A stretch of 64,000 nt of DNA. Source: Methanothrix soehngenii GP6. Its GTDB lineage: Archaea > Halobacteriota > Methanosarcinia > Methanotrichales > Methanotrichaceae. The notes under the pieces were generated by a model. It saw only the letters and a list, made by a program, of their open reading frames with translations. It was not told where the DNA came from and did not search any database. The stretch lies in the NCBI RefSeq assembly GCF_000204415.1, contig NC_015416.1, positions 1,984,001 to 2,048,000 of the forward strand. Reading direction: 5' to 3'. The position numbers and the translations under genes are program-made. Shown here one piece after another: positions 9,346 to 19,600 of this stretch (position 1 is its first letter; the number at the start of each line of letters is the position of its first letter).

Positions 9346-9429
9346 TGCGGGGTACGGGATTCGAACCCGCGAACTCCTGCGAGACAGGATCTTAAGTCCT
9401 GCGCCTTTGGCCAGCTTGGCGAACCCCGC
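9346..9429 (-). tRNA. tRNA-Leu(TAA)
   Basis: The minus strand folds as a class II tRNA. The acceptor stem is GCGGGGT/ACCCCGC with discriminator A; the D stem is GCC/GGC; the anticodon stem-loop is CAGGA-CTTAAGA-TCCTG, giving anticodon TAA; the variable arm is long, as required for leucine; and the T arm contains GGTTCGAATCC. CCA is not encoded and no intron is present. Confidence 0.95.
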
Positions 9430-9656
9430 AACCATATAAGGCCGCCGCTTACAATAGGACATGATGGATAAATAGTTTCCCGAATGATCTCAGAAAAAGG
9501 AATATTATCTGTTTAGAGGCAAAGGGGAGGCCCGTATGGGCTTGCCTTTGCCGATATAGCATCAGGGATCGGCAATGAGCCAATGGCCCAAAGCCTATTC
9601 CAGTGCTTTTACTCTCTATTTGCCGTATCTTGATATTATTTATCTATCCGTATTGC

Positions 9657-10256
9657 TTATTCCGGAGGCAGAACCTGCTCGCCCGCTACTGCTGCTGCCT
9701 CGCCCTTGACTATCTTCAGGCTGTTGATCAGGTTCATGGTCACATCCTCTGGGTAGGTTGAGGATATAGCTACACTTGTCGTGCCTACAGAGACTGGTCC
9801 GCACTCGCACTCCTCGCTGTCCAGCCAGTACACGGCCTCAAAGAGCTGGGTATCGGCTGGAATGCTTGTGATCCCCGGGAAGGGAACTCCGCTGGCTACA
9901 TATCCTTCCTTTCCATCTATGACCGTGTCTTCTACACTGGTAACATTGAAGCCGTTAACGGCGGCATTCAGGACAGTTATGGTCTTTTGGGGAGCGATGG
10001 TTGAATCTATAAGCTCCTTGTACTCGGTTATGACCACCCTTGCCCAGGTGGAGTTGTCTGTTACTACCTGCAGGCCGTAAAATGCAGCTGCATCAGACTC
10101 TCCGGCCTCCAGCGGTATCATCTCATACTGCATTTCGGTATTCATATCGAAAGTGACGGCATACGGTCCAAGCTGACTGCTCTCCGGCGCAGATATAGCC
10201 AGAGAGGAGAGCATCAGCACCAATGCAAATGCTAATACTGTTCTCACACAATTCAC
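9657..10256 (-). CDS. secreted hypothetical protein
   Basis: 199 residues. A clear signal peptide (TVLAFALVLMLSSLAISA, residues 6-23) is followed by a beta-rich mature domain with a central TVIDGKEGYVASG segment and a CECG pair near residue 150. It looks like the small secreted proteins common in Methanothrix-type genomes, in which a signal peptide precedes one mixed alpha/beta domain. No catalytic motif is visible. It is a single-gene unit, divergent from the DUF123 gene with about 110 bp between them. Function unknown. Confidence 0.65.
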   Translation of the reverse strand: MNCVRTVLAFALVLMLSSLAISAPESSQLGPYAVTFDMNTEMQYEMIPLEAGESDAAAFYGLQVVTDNSTWARVVITEYKELIDSTIAPQKTITVLNAAVNGFNVTSVEDTVIDGKEGYVASGVPFPGITSIPADTQLFEAVYWLDSEECECGPVSVGTTSVAISSTYPEDVTMNLINSLKIVKGEAAAVAGEQVLPPE

Positions 10257-10367
10257 CGAGCTTCTCTTTGCTCCTCATCCTAGAAAAGTCTTGCTTTGAT
10301 ATAAATCTCGTATCATCCCTCCAAAAGAGCATTAGTATCAAATAGCGATAATGGGAAACGGATTCAT

Positions 10368-10823
10368 ATGAGATATGGCTGTGATGAGTTGGGAATCTAC
10401 ACCATCATCCTCTCTTTGGAAAAGGCGAAGCAGATCTGTATAGGGGCCCTGGGTGAGATCGATTTTGCCCCCGGATGCTATGCTTATACCGGCTCTGCCC
10501 GGGGGCCTGGCGGCTGCAAGAGGGTGGATCGCCATATAGAGATATTGCGGGGCACTAGAAACACCAGGAGATGGCATATAGATTATCTCCTCGCTCAGGC
10601 GGGCCTGGTCGAGGTGTTCATAACCAGGACATCGCGAGATCTGGAATGCAGTATAGCGGAAATGGTAGGAGAGCGTCTTGTGCCCATCAAGGGATTTGGC
10701 TCTAGCGATTGCCGCTGCATCAGCCACCTTCACTATGGAGAGGATCTGGTGAGCACGATGGCTGCGGTATCTCTTGCTCATTCTCGGGCGGCATCAATGA
10801 CGCTTGAGCCATCGCGAGAATAA
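10368..10823 (+). CDS. DUF123 (GIY-YIG-related) protein
   Basis: 151 residues. The DUF123 family is common in archaea and is related to the GIY-YIG nuclease fold; it is sometimes fused to endonuclease III. Visible: LGIYTIILSLE at residues 8-18, the YAYTGSARGPGG segment at about 38-49 (the GIY-YIG equivalents), and WHIDYLL at about 68-74, a hallmark of the family. The C-terminal third has C-x-C and His residues (DCRCISHLH). No neighbour suggests its pathway. A nuclease role is plausible from the family but unproven. Confidence 0.8.
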   Translation: MRYGCDELGIYTIILSLEKAKQICIGALGEIDFAPGCYAYTGSARGPGGCKRVDRHIEILRGTRNTRRWHIDYLLAQAGLVEVFITRTSRDLECSIAEMVGERLVPIKGFGSSDCRCISHLHYGEDLVSTMAAVSLAHSRAASMTLEPSRE

Positions 10824-11076
10824 CCAAAATTATAAACTAAATAAAATGAAAAAATAGTTATAGAAGCGGTATAAGTTCAGCTGATAGTGATATATCTCCA
10901 CTGCTATAAATCTAAAAGTATGCATGCATTCCCCTTTTTTGCCCAAACATCCGAAACCCATTTATAGATTGAAATATAAAAAATGCTCAAAAGGGAAATA
11001 ATCATAATAAATTAGCAGGGAACCAAAGTCACAATCTATTGAAGGGATAGATTAGATACAATAAGGGAGTAGTTGG

Positions 11077-14000
11077 ATGAGGAGGAGCTCCAAGCTCAGA
11101 CTACCAAGGGGGAAGCGTAGTCCAAAGGCAAGCCCTATGATGATGGGCATCGCCATATTTCTGGTTATTCTAGTTCCGACCATATTCTATCTTTTTCCCA
11201 CAGGAGAAGATACTAAATCCTCCATTTCTCTCTCTTCTGACCAGGATTCTGGTATTGAGAATCCCTCTGTCAGCTCCCCGGCAAGAACCGAAAAAGAAGA
11301 TCCTCAAAGCAGTTCTTCTGAGCCGGTGTTGAGGATTGCTTCCTCAGACGTCTCCCTGCTGGCAGTGGTCAACTCCAGCCCGAATCTATCCCAGGTCCAC
11401 CTGGAGAACAACGGCATCACAAAGCTTCATAGGATCAAGGTGACGGATCGGGATAGATCCCTGGGCACCCTCTCCGAGCTCGACCCGGGGGAGAAGAAGG
11501 TCCTGTCCATAAGCGGCAGAGCGGAAAAGCTATCGGTCTTCGCTCTGGATCCAACCGGCCTGGAGATTCAGGGCCGGGTCAAATACAACTCCACAAAGCA
11601 AGAAAAGAATGCATCCGAGGATGTCGGCCTAGAGACGATATTCGATCCGCTTTTATTTTCCATGTCCATTCCCGCCGGTGGCGCCATTCCCGCCGGTGGC
11701 GCCATTCCGGCGGAGGCGGAAGTACCAATAGCAGAAGAGCCTGTCATTCCAGCCATCCCCCAGAACTCCAGCTCCACTTCTATAGCTCTGAATATATCAG
11801 TAAATAGATCGGCCTGCCTGGCAGGAGAGGCGATAAGCTACCGATGCCTGGCCACAAACATTGGCCAGGATGAGCTCTCCGATGTTCGCATCACCTGTGC
11901 GGGCAAGCTCGCATCCACTGGTTTTCTCACTCCGCACAAGGAGCTGGAGCTGGATGGCATTCTGCTGGTCGAGAATAACACCCGCCTCCTGGCCGAGGCC
12001 AGCGCCAAGGATGGCAAGGGCAATATCTATACCAACAACACAAGCATCGATATCCGCATGATCTCCCCTCAGATCAACCTCCTGCTGGAGGCTCCGGAGC
12101 TTGTTCACCGGGGGGAGAACGCCTCCATCCTGATCCGGATCGAGAATAGCGGTGAGGATAATCTGACCGACCTGAAGGTCGATGATGGATTCGGAGAGGT
12201 GGCCCGGATTCCTGCACTCGCGGCAGGAGAGGCCAAGACAGTGCAACAGAATAGGACGATTCTCCACAGCCTGCCTTATGAGGTCATGGTATCCGCCCGG
12301 GACGAGGTCGGTGGAGAGGTCTATTCCAGCCAGAGCCAGACGATTGCAGTGATGAACTCATCGCTCGAGATTCAGAGCGAGAGCACGCAAGTGGCCACAT
12401 ATCCCGGAGAGCCGGCAGAGGTGACCTGGATCCTGGAGAACACTGGCCAGGAAACACTGTTCAATGTCACGCTGCAAGGGAACGGAACGGACTGCATTTT
12501 GCCCCAGATGCTCCCGGGAAGATCGGTACGAATGGCCGCCATCTACAGCAAGAATGACAGCACCTGGATCAATGTCACCGCCAGGGGAATGGACGGCCGC
12601 GGCTTTGAGACCACCACCAATGGAAGTGTGCTCTTGAGGGCCATCAAGCCTGGAATTAGCCTGAAAGTCATGCCTGAAAAGATCGAGGCTGCACCGGGTG
12701 ACGAAGCAGAGATCAGCTGTCTGGTCACCAACTCCGGCGAGGACCGATTGAGGGAGGTGGTCCTCACCCTGGATGGCGCAAAGCTCAGCTCATTGGGCGA
12801 TCTTGAGCCGGGAGAGTTCAGAGTGGTCCAAGCAAGGCCGCTCATCGAGGAGAACAGCACCCTGCAGTTCGCCGTTGCTGGAGAAGACTCCCAGGGCGAG
12901 GTCTGGTCCGACCGGATGGCAGTTGAGGCGATGACGGTCACAACGGCGATCCGGGTCTTTGCAAGCGCCTCGCCCTCGGCCGTGGCCCCCGGAGGCACGA
13001 GCAGCATCACCTGCACCGTGGCCAATATGGGAAGCGTGCCACTGTACAGCATCTTCGTCATAAGCGAGAGTTTAGGCCCGCTGGGCAGCATAGACATCCT
13101 CTCCCCCAAGCACCAGAAGACGATCACTGCGAAAAAGTCGATCAGCAGGGGTGGAGAAGACACCATAACCGCCGAGGGCTTCACCATGGACAGGAGTTCG
13201 GTGCGGGGAGAGTATAATCTGAACCTGGCCCTGATAGAGGGCGCATCTGCTGAAGGGAGTGTCAAGCCATCGGACGATTACCCAGACTATAACGTCAGGA
13301 TGGTTCCGGCTCGCGTCAGCTATGGAAACAGCAGCCTGCCCTTCAACCTGCCAGAAGAGAAATCGACCATCACTCAGGTATCCGGAAAGATGGCTCGAGA
13401 TGTGGAGCAATCCGCTAAGAAGTCCGACAACGCCGTGGTAGAAGGAGTCTCAAACCTCCTCCGTTATGTAGAAACGCTCTTGGGCATCTCCGACATCGTG
13501 GGAGCTGATAAGGATGCGACAAATGAGTCCGAGGCGGACGAGACCATTAGCCCCGAGTCTGCTCATGAGGATGAGCCGACAGCAGTGCCCTCTATTAATA
13601 TGTCGACTCAGCCAGAATCTAAGGAGAAGAACCTGTCTGGCCAAGAAAACTATGAGCTGAGCATCGAGGGGGTGAAAAGCTCTGAGCACGGGGCGATCGC
13701 CATACTGGACGTGAACGCCCAGCCCAGCCAGCCGGCTGCAGAGGAGGATGTCAAGGTCACTGTTCATATAAAGAGCCCATCTCCAATAACGGATGCCTCT
13801 GTGAAGTACGGGCTCTCTGATGCACCATTGACCAGACAGAGCATGAAAGGAATAGACAGGGTATACGACACAAAGATGGTACTTGAGTCGGGAGATGAGA
13901 TGGATGGATACTGGAGCAGCACCATACCCGGCAGATCGGCAGGCACCTATATGCCGCTCTCAGTTTGGATGACCGATGGATCGAGCACTGCTGAAGGCGG

Positions 14001-14568
14001 TCCTTATCTGATCCACTGGAGCACTGTCAATGTCGCTCCTGATGCGAAGAGAGAGGAGAGCACCTCCTCAACACTTAATAAGAAGCTATTCATTGAGTCC
14101 TCATCGGTAAAAGGCGAGGGGGAGGTCTCCATAAAGGACAACTTCAATGGAGTGGCGATGAACTACAATGAGAATATGATGGGCAGCGGATCGATATCCA
14201 TGGAGAGCCAGAGGAGCATTGAGAGAAGGCAATCAATAGATAACTTCACCGAGACCAAGGATCTGGTTTTCACTGGCGGCAGCCTGAAAGGCCACAAGAC
14301 CGTCGAATCGCCAAGGTTTGATGGCGGCATGGGTGCATCAGTCAGCGAGAGGTACAACCTGAGCCATGTGGACCGGTCTGAGAGCTCCAGCGTATCCAGC
14401 GCCGGCTATGCCAACAACACCCTGAACTTCAAGACCGAACAGGCCTTTAATGGAACCTGGAATATCCAGACCAAGTATGCCAAGCTCTTCAAGAAGGTCA
14501 AGGCAGATCAGCAGTATAAGGGCTCCTTCCAGACGGAGAAGGATATCCAGTTCAAGGACGGCAAGTAG
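11077..14568 (+). CDS. large membrane-anchored surface protein with Ig-like (CARDB-type) repeats
   Basis: 1163 residues. A basic N-terminus and one hydrophobic helix (about 22-41) form a signal anchor, so most of the protein is extracellular. Residues 198-216 contain a short PAGGAI repeat encoded by an 18-bp duplication. From about 245 to 715 come five Ig-like modules of roughly 90 residues, each with a pattern such as PGE-A-x-I-x-C-x-V-x-N-S-G-E-x-x-L; this is the CARDB/DUF11 style of cell-surface beta sandwich. The last 170 residues (SSSVKGEGEVSIKDNF onward) are polar and beta-prone with repeated S-x-x-S-E-R patterns. The 250 bp upstream are AT-rich. Probably adhesive or structural. Confidence 0.7.
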   Translation: MRRSSKLRLPRGKRSPKASPMMMGIAIFLVILVPTIFYLFPTGEDTKSSISLSSDQDSGIENPSVSSPARTEKEDPQSSSSEPVLRIASSDVSLLAVVNSSPNLSQVHLENNGITKLHRIKVTDRDRSLGTLSELDPGEKKVLSISGRAEKLSVFALDPTGLEIQGRVKYNSTKQEKNASEDVGLETIFDPLLFSMSIPAGGAIPAGGAIPAEAEVPIAEEPVIPAIPQNSSSTSIALNISVNRSACLAGEAISYRCLATNIGQDELSDVRITCAGKLASTGFLTPHKELELDGILLVENNTRLLAEASAKDGKGNIYTNNTSIDIRMISPQINLLLEAPELVHRGENASILIRIENSGEDNLTDLKVDDGFGEVARIPALAAGEAKTVQQNRTILHSLPYEVMVSARDEVGGEVYSSQSQTIAVMNSSLEIQSESTQVATYPGEPAEVTWILENTGQETLFNVTLQGNGTDCILPQMLPGRSVRMAAIYSKNDSTWINVTARGMDGRGFETTTNGSVLLRAIKPGISLKVMPEKIEAAPGDEAEISCLVTNSGEDRLREVVLTLDGAKLSSLGDLEPGEFRVVQARPLIEENSTLQFAVAGEDSQGEVWSDRMAVEAMTVTTAIRVFASASPSAVAPGGTSSITCTVANMGSVPLYSIFVISESLGPLGSIDILSPKHQKTITAKKSISRGGEDTITAEGFTMDRSSVRGEYNLNLALIEGASAEGSVKPSDDYPDYNVRMVPARVSYGNSSLPFNLPEEKSTITQVSGKMARDVEQSAKKSDNAVVEGVSNLLRYVETLLGISDIVGADKDATNESEADETISPESAHEDEPTAVPSINMSTQPESKEKNLSGQENYELSIEGVKSSEHGAIAILDVNAQPSQPAAEEDVKVTVHIKSPSPITDASVKYGLSDAPLTRQSMKGIDRVYDTKMVLESGDEMDGYWSSTIPGRSAGTYMPLSVWMTDGSSTAEGGPYLIHWSTVNVAPDAKREESTSSTLNKKLFIESSSVKGEGEVSIKDNFNGVAMNYNENMMGSGSISMESQRSIERRQSIDNFTETKDLVFTGGSLKGHKTVESPRFDGGMGASVSERYNLSHVDRSESSSVSSAGYANNTLNFKTEQAFNGTWNIQTKYAKLFKKVKADQQYKGSFQTEKDIQFKDGK

Positions 14569-14678
14569 AGACAGAAATATAGCCTTATGGTAAGATTTCG
14601 ATTGACTTTTGCTATTTTTTAAAAATTATATCGCTCTTATGGAAGCTTTCACTGCAAAGAGCATGATGGACAGGGCTC

Positions 14679-15035
14679 TTAGCCCCGTCTGGCACTGGCT
14701 GCCTGTCTCCAGACCTCATCATAATCATCCAGAGACTCGATCTGGTCATGTATATCGATGCGATGCTGAACCTCAGCCGCGCGCAGCTTATGCTCCATAA
14801 AAAGCCGCATCAACTCACGGCACTCATCTCGGATGTTCTCTGCCTCCTGCCAGAAGCTCTCCGCCAGTTCGGCATTCACTGATCTCGTCTCCACGGACTT
14901 CCGGCGCAGCTCGATCTCCTTCTGACTGAGAGCTTCGCTCTTCTCCCTCTCTTCCCTGGCCAGAGCCTGCAGCTCTTCTACTTCTTGAGCCATATCCTCT
15001 ATGCTTCTGGCCACCAGATCCTTCTCTGAGAACAT
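14679..15035 (-). CDS. coiled-coil protein downstream of pdxT
   Basis: 118 residues, almost entirely charged heptad-like sequence (EEVEELQALAREEREKSEAL), predicted to form one long coiled coil. The start codon (15033-15035) lies one base after the pdxT stop and is preceded by GGAGG inside the end of pdxT, so it is the third gene of the pdxS-pdxT unit. No link between such a protein and PLP synthesis is known to me; the coupling may be purely transcriptional. Confidence 0.65.
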   Translation of the reverse strand: MFSEKDLVARSIEDMAQEVEELQALAREEREKSEALSQKEIELRRKSVETRSVNAELAESFWQEAENIRDECRELMRLFMEHKLRAAEVQHRIDIHDQIESLDDYDEVWRQAASARRG

Positions 15036-15036
15036 A

Positions 15037-15615
15037 TCAAGCCTCCAGCATCTTCAAAAACAGCTGGTGAAATCTCATATCATCCGTCAGCTCAGGGTGG
15101 AAGGCAAGGCCGAGCAGGTTCTTTTCCCGGACAGCGACCGGCAAACCACCCACCTTCGCCAGGACCTGCACATCTCGTCCCACCTCGGATACCACAGGGG
15201 CGCGGATGAAGACCGCCCTATAAGGACGGTCCATATCCTCTACATCCAGGTCTGCCTCAAAGGACTCCCTCTGAGGGCCGAATGCATTCCGGCTGATCTT
15301 GATATCCATCAGGCCCAGGGGCTGAACATGATTGTCGCCCTCTATCTCTCTGGAGATCAGCACCAGACCGGCGCAGGTGGCAAGGATGGGCAAGCCCGTC
15401 GTCGCAGCTGCCTCCAGCTCCCCGGCCAGGCCGGAGCTATTCAGCTGTTGGACGATGGTTGTGCTCTCTCCGCCAGGCAGAACCAGGGCGGAGCAGGATG
15501 CGATCTGGCCGGGCTTTCTGACCTCCAGCACATCTATGCCTTCCCCAATCCTCTGCAGAGCATCGACATGCTCCGAGACATCGCCCTGCAGGGCCAGCAC
15601 TCCTATTTTAGGCAC
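15037..15615 (-). CDS. pdxT: pyridoxal 5'-phosphate synthase glutaminase subunit
   Basis: 192 residues, the usual length. PdxT hydrolyses glutamine and channels ammonia to PdxS for making PLP. Visible: IGVLALQGDVSEHVDAL at the N-terminus; LPGGESTT near residue 47; the nucleophilic Cys in ATCAGLVLI near residue 79; and the FHPELT block near the C-terminus with the catalytic His and Glu. The start is GTG (15613-15615), immediately after the pdxS stop, with GAGAGG upstream: coupled translation. Confidence 0.95.
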   Translation of the reverse strand: MPKIGVLALQGDVSEHVDALQRIGEGIDVLEVRKPGQIASCSALVLPGGESTTIVQQLNSSGLAGELEAAATTGLPILATCAGLVLISREIEGDNHVQPLGLMDIKISRNAFGPQRESFEADLDVEDMDRPYRAVFIRAPVVSEVGRDVQVLAKVGGLPVAVREKNLLGLAFHPELTDDMRFHQLFLKMLEA

Positions 15616-16509
15616 CTACCAGCCTCTCGTCTGCAGGGCTTCAGCTTCGGGAATGCTAGCCGCATCCAGCCCCTTCATGGCCGCCCCCAGACCCTTTGAG
15701 ACCTTAGCCAGATGAGCAGGATCATCATAATGATGCACCGCCTCCACTATCGCTCTGGCCATCGCCTCCGGGCTCTCTGACTTGAATATTCCCGAGCCCA
15801 CGAAGACCCCGTCAGCGCCCAGCTGCATCATGAGAGCAGCATCTGCAGGCGTTGCCACCCCACCGGCAGCGAAGTTGACCACCGGTAGACGCTGCATCTG
15901 GGCGCACTCCCTGACCAGATCCAGATCGGCCTCGATCTCCCTGGCCACTTTCATCAGCTGAAGATCGTCCATTCCCTTCAGGCTCCTGATCTGGCCCAGG
16001 ATCATGCGCATATGCAAGACCGCCTGGCTCACATCTCCGGTTCCTGCTTCACCCTTGGTTCTGATCATGGCTGCCCCCTCCTTTATCCGCCGGCAGGCCT
16101 CTCCCAGGTTCCGGGCTCCGCAGACGAAAGGAATGGTGAATTTCGTCTTCTCGATATGAAATTCGTCAGCAGGCGTCAAGACCTCGGACTCATCCACCAT
16201 ATCCACGCCCAGTGCTTCCAGTATCTGGGCCTCAACGAAGTGGCCGATCCTGGCCTTTGCCATGACGGGAATGGTCACCGCCTCTATGATCGACTCAATG
16301 ACCAGGGGATCTGCCATCCTGGCCACTCCACCCATCTTCCTGATGTCAGCGGGAACGGCATGTAAGGCCATTACCGCAACAGCACCTGCTTCTTCTGCTA
16401 TTATGGCCTGTTCAGGGGTTGTGACATCCATGATCACTCCCCCTTTCTGCATCTTTGCGAAACCACGTTTGAGCAGTTCCGTACCAAATCGAAGATTTTC
16501 AAGTTCCAT
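15616..16509 (-). CDS. pdxS: pyridoxal 5'-phosphate synthase lyase subunit
   Basis: 297 residues. PdxS builds PLP from ribose 5-phosphate, glyceraldehyde 3-phosphate and ammonia from PdxT, as a dodecamer of TIM barrels. Visible: [20 protein letters not shown] at the N-terminus, the VIMDV strand, [15 protein letters not shown] with the active-site Lys, and [21 protein letters not shown], the phosphate-binding loop. The ATG at 16509 is preferred to an in-frame TTG at 16521: it matches the family start and has GGGG at about -8. It leads the pdxS-pdxT-coiled-coil unit. Confidence 0.95.
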   Translation of the reverse strand: MELENLRFGTELLKRGFAKMQKGGVIMDVTTPEQAIIAEEAGAVAVMALHAVPADIRKMGGVARMADPLVIESIIEAVTIPVMAKARIGHFVEAQILEALGVDMVDESEVLTPADEFHIEKTKFTIPFVCGARNLGEACRRIKEGAAMIRTKGEAGTGDVSQAVLHMRMILGQIRSLKGMDDLQLMKVAREIEADLDLVRECAQMQRLPVVNFAAGGVATPADAALMMQLGADGVFVGSGIFKSESPEAMARAIVEAVHHYDDPAHLAKVSKGLGAAMKGLDAASIPEAEALQTRGW

Positions 16510-16681
16510 GAATTGCCCCAAATATTCTTAAGGGGATAGCTAAACACCGAGAATAAATAAACTTTGCCCCGACGGACTGCGATATCCCTCAAAAAAAATC
16601 AGATGAAAAATCCGAAGGATAGCGACAAAAAAGGTCATAAAAGATTGGAGAAGGGGAGGAACGAGCCCGACCCACTCCCTC

Positions 16682-19600
16682 TTATGGCATATAGTTTTCG
16701 TAGATGTATATATCCTTGTCTCCGCTTCGGTCGTCCGTCCAGACGATCCTCCCAGTCCTTATGCGCGGCTCCATCTGATTGCCAGGATCGGTGCAGATGG
16801 GCGTCTCCCTTCCAACGTTCTGGTCGTAGACATAAATATCCCAATCTCCATTGCGCTTATCCTGCCATACGATGACCCCGTTCTCTACATCGGGATTGAT
16901 CTGATCGGCTGAATCGGTGGTTATCTGCATCTCCTTGCTCGTGTTCAGGTCGTAGGCATAGATGTCCCAGTTTCCATTGCGGTTGTCCTGCCAGACCACG
17001 GTGCGACCATCCGTCGACGCATTGATCTGGTCGGCAGGATCGGCTACAATCGACACCGGCTGCGTGCCCATGCCCTGCTTCCAGAGGAAGATATCCCAGC
17101 TTCCTGCCTTGTTGTTCTGGAAGACCAAATAATCCCCTCCCGCCCGGACATTGATGCCGCTAGGAGGTGATTCAGGTGCTGTCTCCTTCTCGTATAGGGG
17201 CCGGGAGTAGACCATCCAACCGAAGTAGGTCTTTCTCAGATAGGCCAGGTAATCGTCGCTCAGGGAGATGGGGGTGGAATTCTCCAGGCCATAGACCAGC
17301 TCAGTTGAGTTGTCTATGGATATGTCAAACGTCCTGATACACCAGTAGTCCTCAATCTGGTATTGATTGTCCGGATTTCTGGCCACCCAGGCGATGATGT
17401 TTCCTCTTATATCCGGATACATGTCTTCGTAGGGACTGGCAGCAAGCGGCAGCTCCAGCTCCTGAGCCAGGCTGTAGACGTAGACATCGGGATCGCCGGT
17501 GCGGTTGTCCATCCAGGCCACATAGTAGCCCACCTGATCGTTTCCTCCTACAACCGGATGGCTCTGATCTCCTGGGACCTTGCTGATAACGCTGGTCTGG
17601 CCGGCGGCAACTGCCACTGACCTTGGCTTACCGCTGTGGGTATTGATCCAGACCAGCTTCTTGTCCATGCTCGGTTTGGCCTGGCCTGGGCCTGCCTGGA
17701 CCAGCTCATCCTTCCAGCTGGCCAGGTCCAGCTTCCTAATGGAAGTGTCCTCGCCCGAGCCGTCCACATAGGCGATATAATTGCCCGATACCACGGGGTT
17801 GGTCTGCTCTCCCTCCCGGGGATAGGTCTTGCCCCATTTCTTGTCCCAGAAGTAATAAGAGATATCTCCCGTCGTGGCATCCTGCCAGGCAATGGTGTAT
17901 CCGGAGATATCCGGATAGAGCTGGTCTCCATCTCCAGTGAGCTTGGTCTCGGTTCCATTGACCAGATCCTTCACATAAATATCGAAGTCGCCGTTTCTGC
18001 TATCCTGCCAGACCACCAGATCGCCGCTGATGGCTGGATACATCTGCTGCCCCGATCCCTTGTAGATGGGAGTCGTCTTGTCCGTGGACAGCTCCTTCAT
18101 ATATATGTCCCAGTTGCCGCTGGAGTTGTCCTGCCAGACCACCAGGTCGCCGGAGATGGAAGGCCACATCTGGTCGCGTTTGCCGGTAGCCACAGGGGAC
18201 TCGACGCCGGTGGCAATGTTCGTCATATAGATGTCTGAGTCTCCGCTCCGGTAGTCCGAGTAGACCACTATATCCCCCGAGGCCTTGGGATAGAGCTGAT
18301 CGTAATCCCCTTTGGTTATGGGCTTTTCCGATCGGGTGAAGAAGTCAAAGCCGTAGATATTCCAGTTGCCCCTCCTGTTATCGCTCCATACCAGCAGGCT
18401 GCCGTTGGTGCTTGGATAGTCAGCCTCTAAAAGCAGAAGCGGATCGGAGTTGATATATCTCATCTTTATCTGCGAATAGCCATCGCTGTTGTCCATCCAC
18501 ACGATTTTGTTGTCGCTTATGATCTTGCTTGAGTGATAGGGTTTGATCTGATAGGGATCGCCCTTGCCGTCGTTAGGGGTCTGCTGGGTGGGAAGAGTGG
18601 CAACAGGCACCTCCACCCCTTTTCTCAGGTCAAACAGATAGATATCCGAATTCCCCTGCCGGACGTCGAGCCAGGCCAGGTAGTTGCCATGGACCACGGG
18701 GTTCCCCTGATTTGCAGTGTCTATCACCACCGCTCTCTCCGTATTGGTGGCCAGGTCATAAGCATAAATATCCCAGTTCCCGTTTCTGCCATCAGCCCAG
18801 ACCACGTTATCCCCCCAGATCCAGGGTTGGGCCTGACGCGCCGGGTTGGTGCAGATAGCCGTCTCCTCACCTGTGGTGAGGTTGTAGAGATACAGATCCC
18901 ATTTATCCTCGCCGCTGCGGGAATCGATCCAGACGATTCTGTCTTGATGGATCACCGGGGAGAGCTTCAGGGACTGGGCGGCAGTGATCTGCTTTTCCTG
19001 GCCCGTGATGATATCATAGAGGTAGATCTGCTCTCCACCTGAGCGCGCATCGATCCAGATGATGTTGTTTCCATCGATCATACCATAGCGGTGGTCGGAC
19101 TGATCTATGGTTACCTGCTTGGTCTCCTTGGTTGACAGGTTGCGGAGGAATATCTGCAGATTTCCCAGGCTCATATCCGTCCAGATCAGATTCTTGTTGC
19201 TGATATCAGGGCTGCTGTGATCGAAGCTGTCCTCGGTTATCTGCGTCTCCTTTCCGGTTGTGATGTTGAACAAATAGACATTGAAGTTGCCGTCTCTGTT
19301 GTCAGTCCAAACGACACTATCTTCGGAGATCGAGGGATTGGTGTGATTGAAAGGACCACTGGTTATGGATATATCGGCCAGTATCTCGAAGTCGAACATC
19401 TGGATGTCCGGATCGTTGGTTCCTTTCCGGTAATCGGTCCAGACCACTCCTCGTTCGCTGATCGCCGGCTCCATCTTGATGCTGCCTGGAGCAAGAGCGA
19501 TATCTGCACTGGTCTCGATATCATAGAGATTGATGTCCGTGTGGTTGTTGAGGTAGGCGATGTAGCGGCCATAGACCCTGGGATCGGTCTGTATGCCTGA

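Noticed and set aside
9064-9462. 132-codon minus-strand reading frame across tRNA-Leu(TAA)
   Set aside because: It reads through the tRNA gene and has no ribosome binding site; only a short CxxC-containing part outside the tRNA is of any interest.
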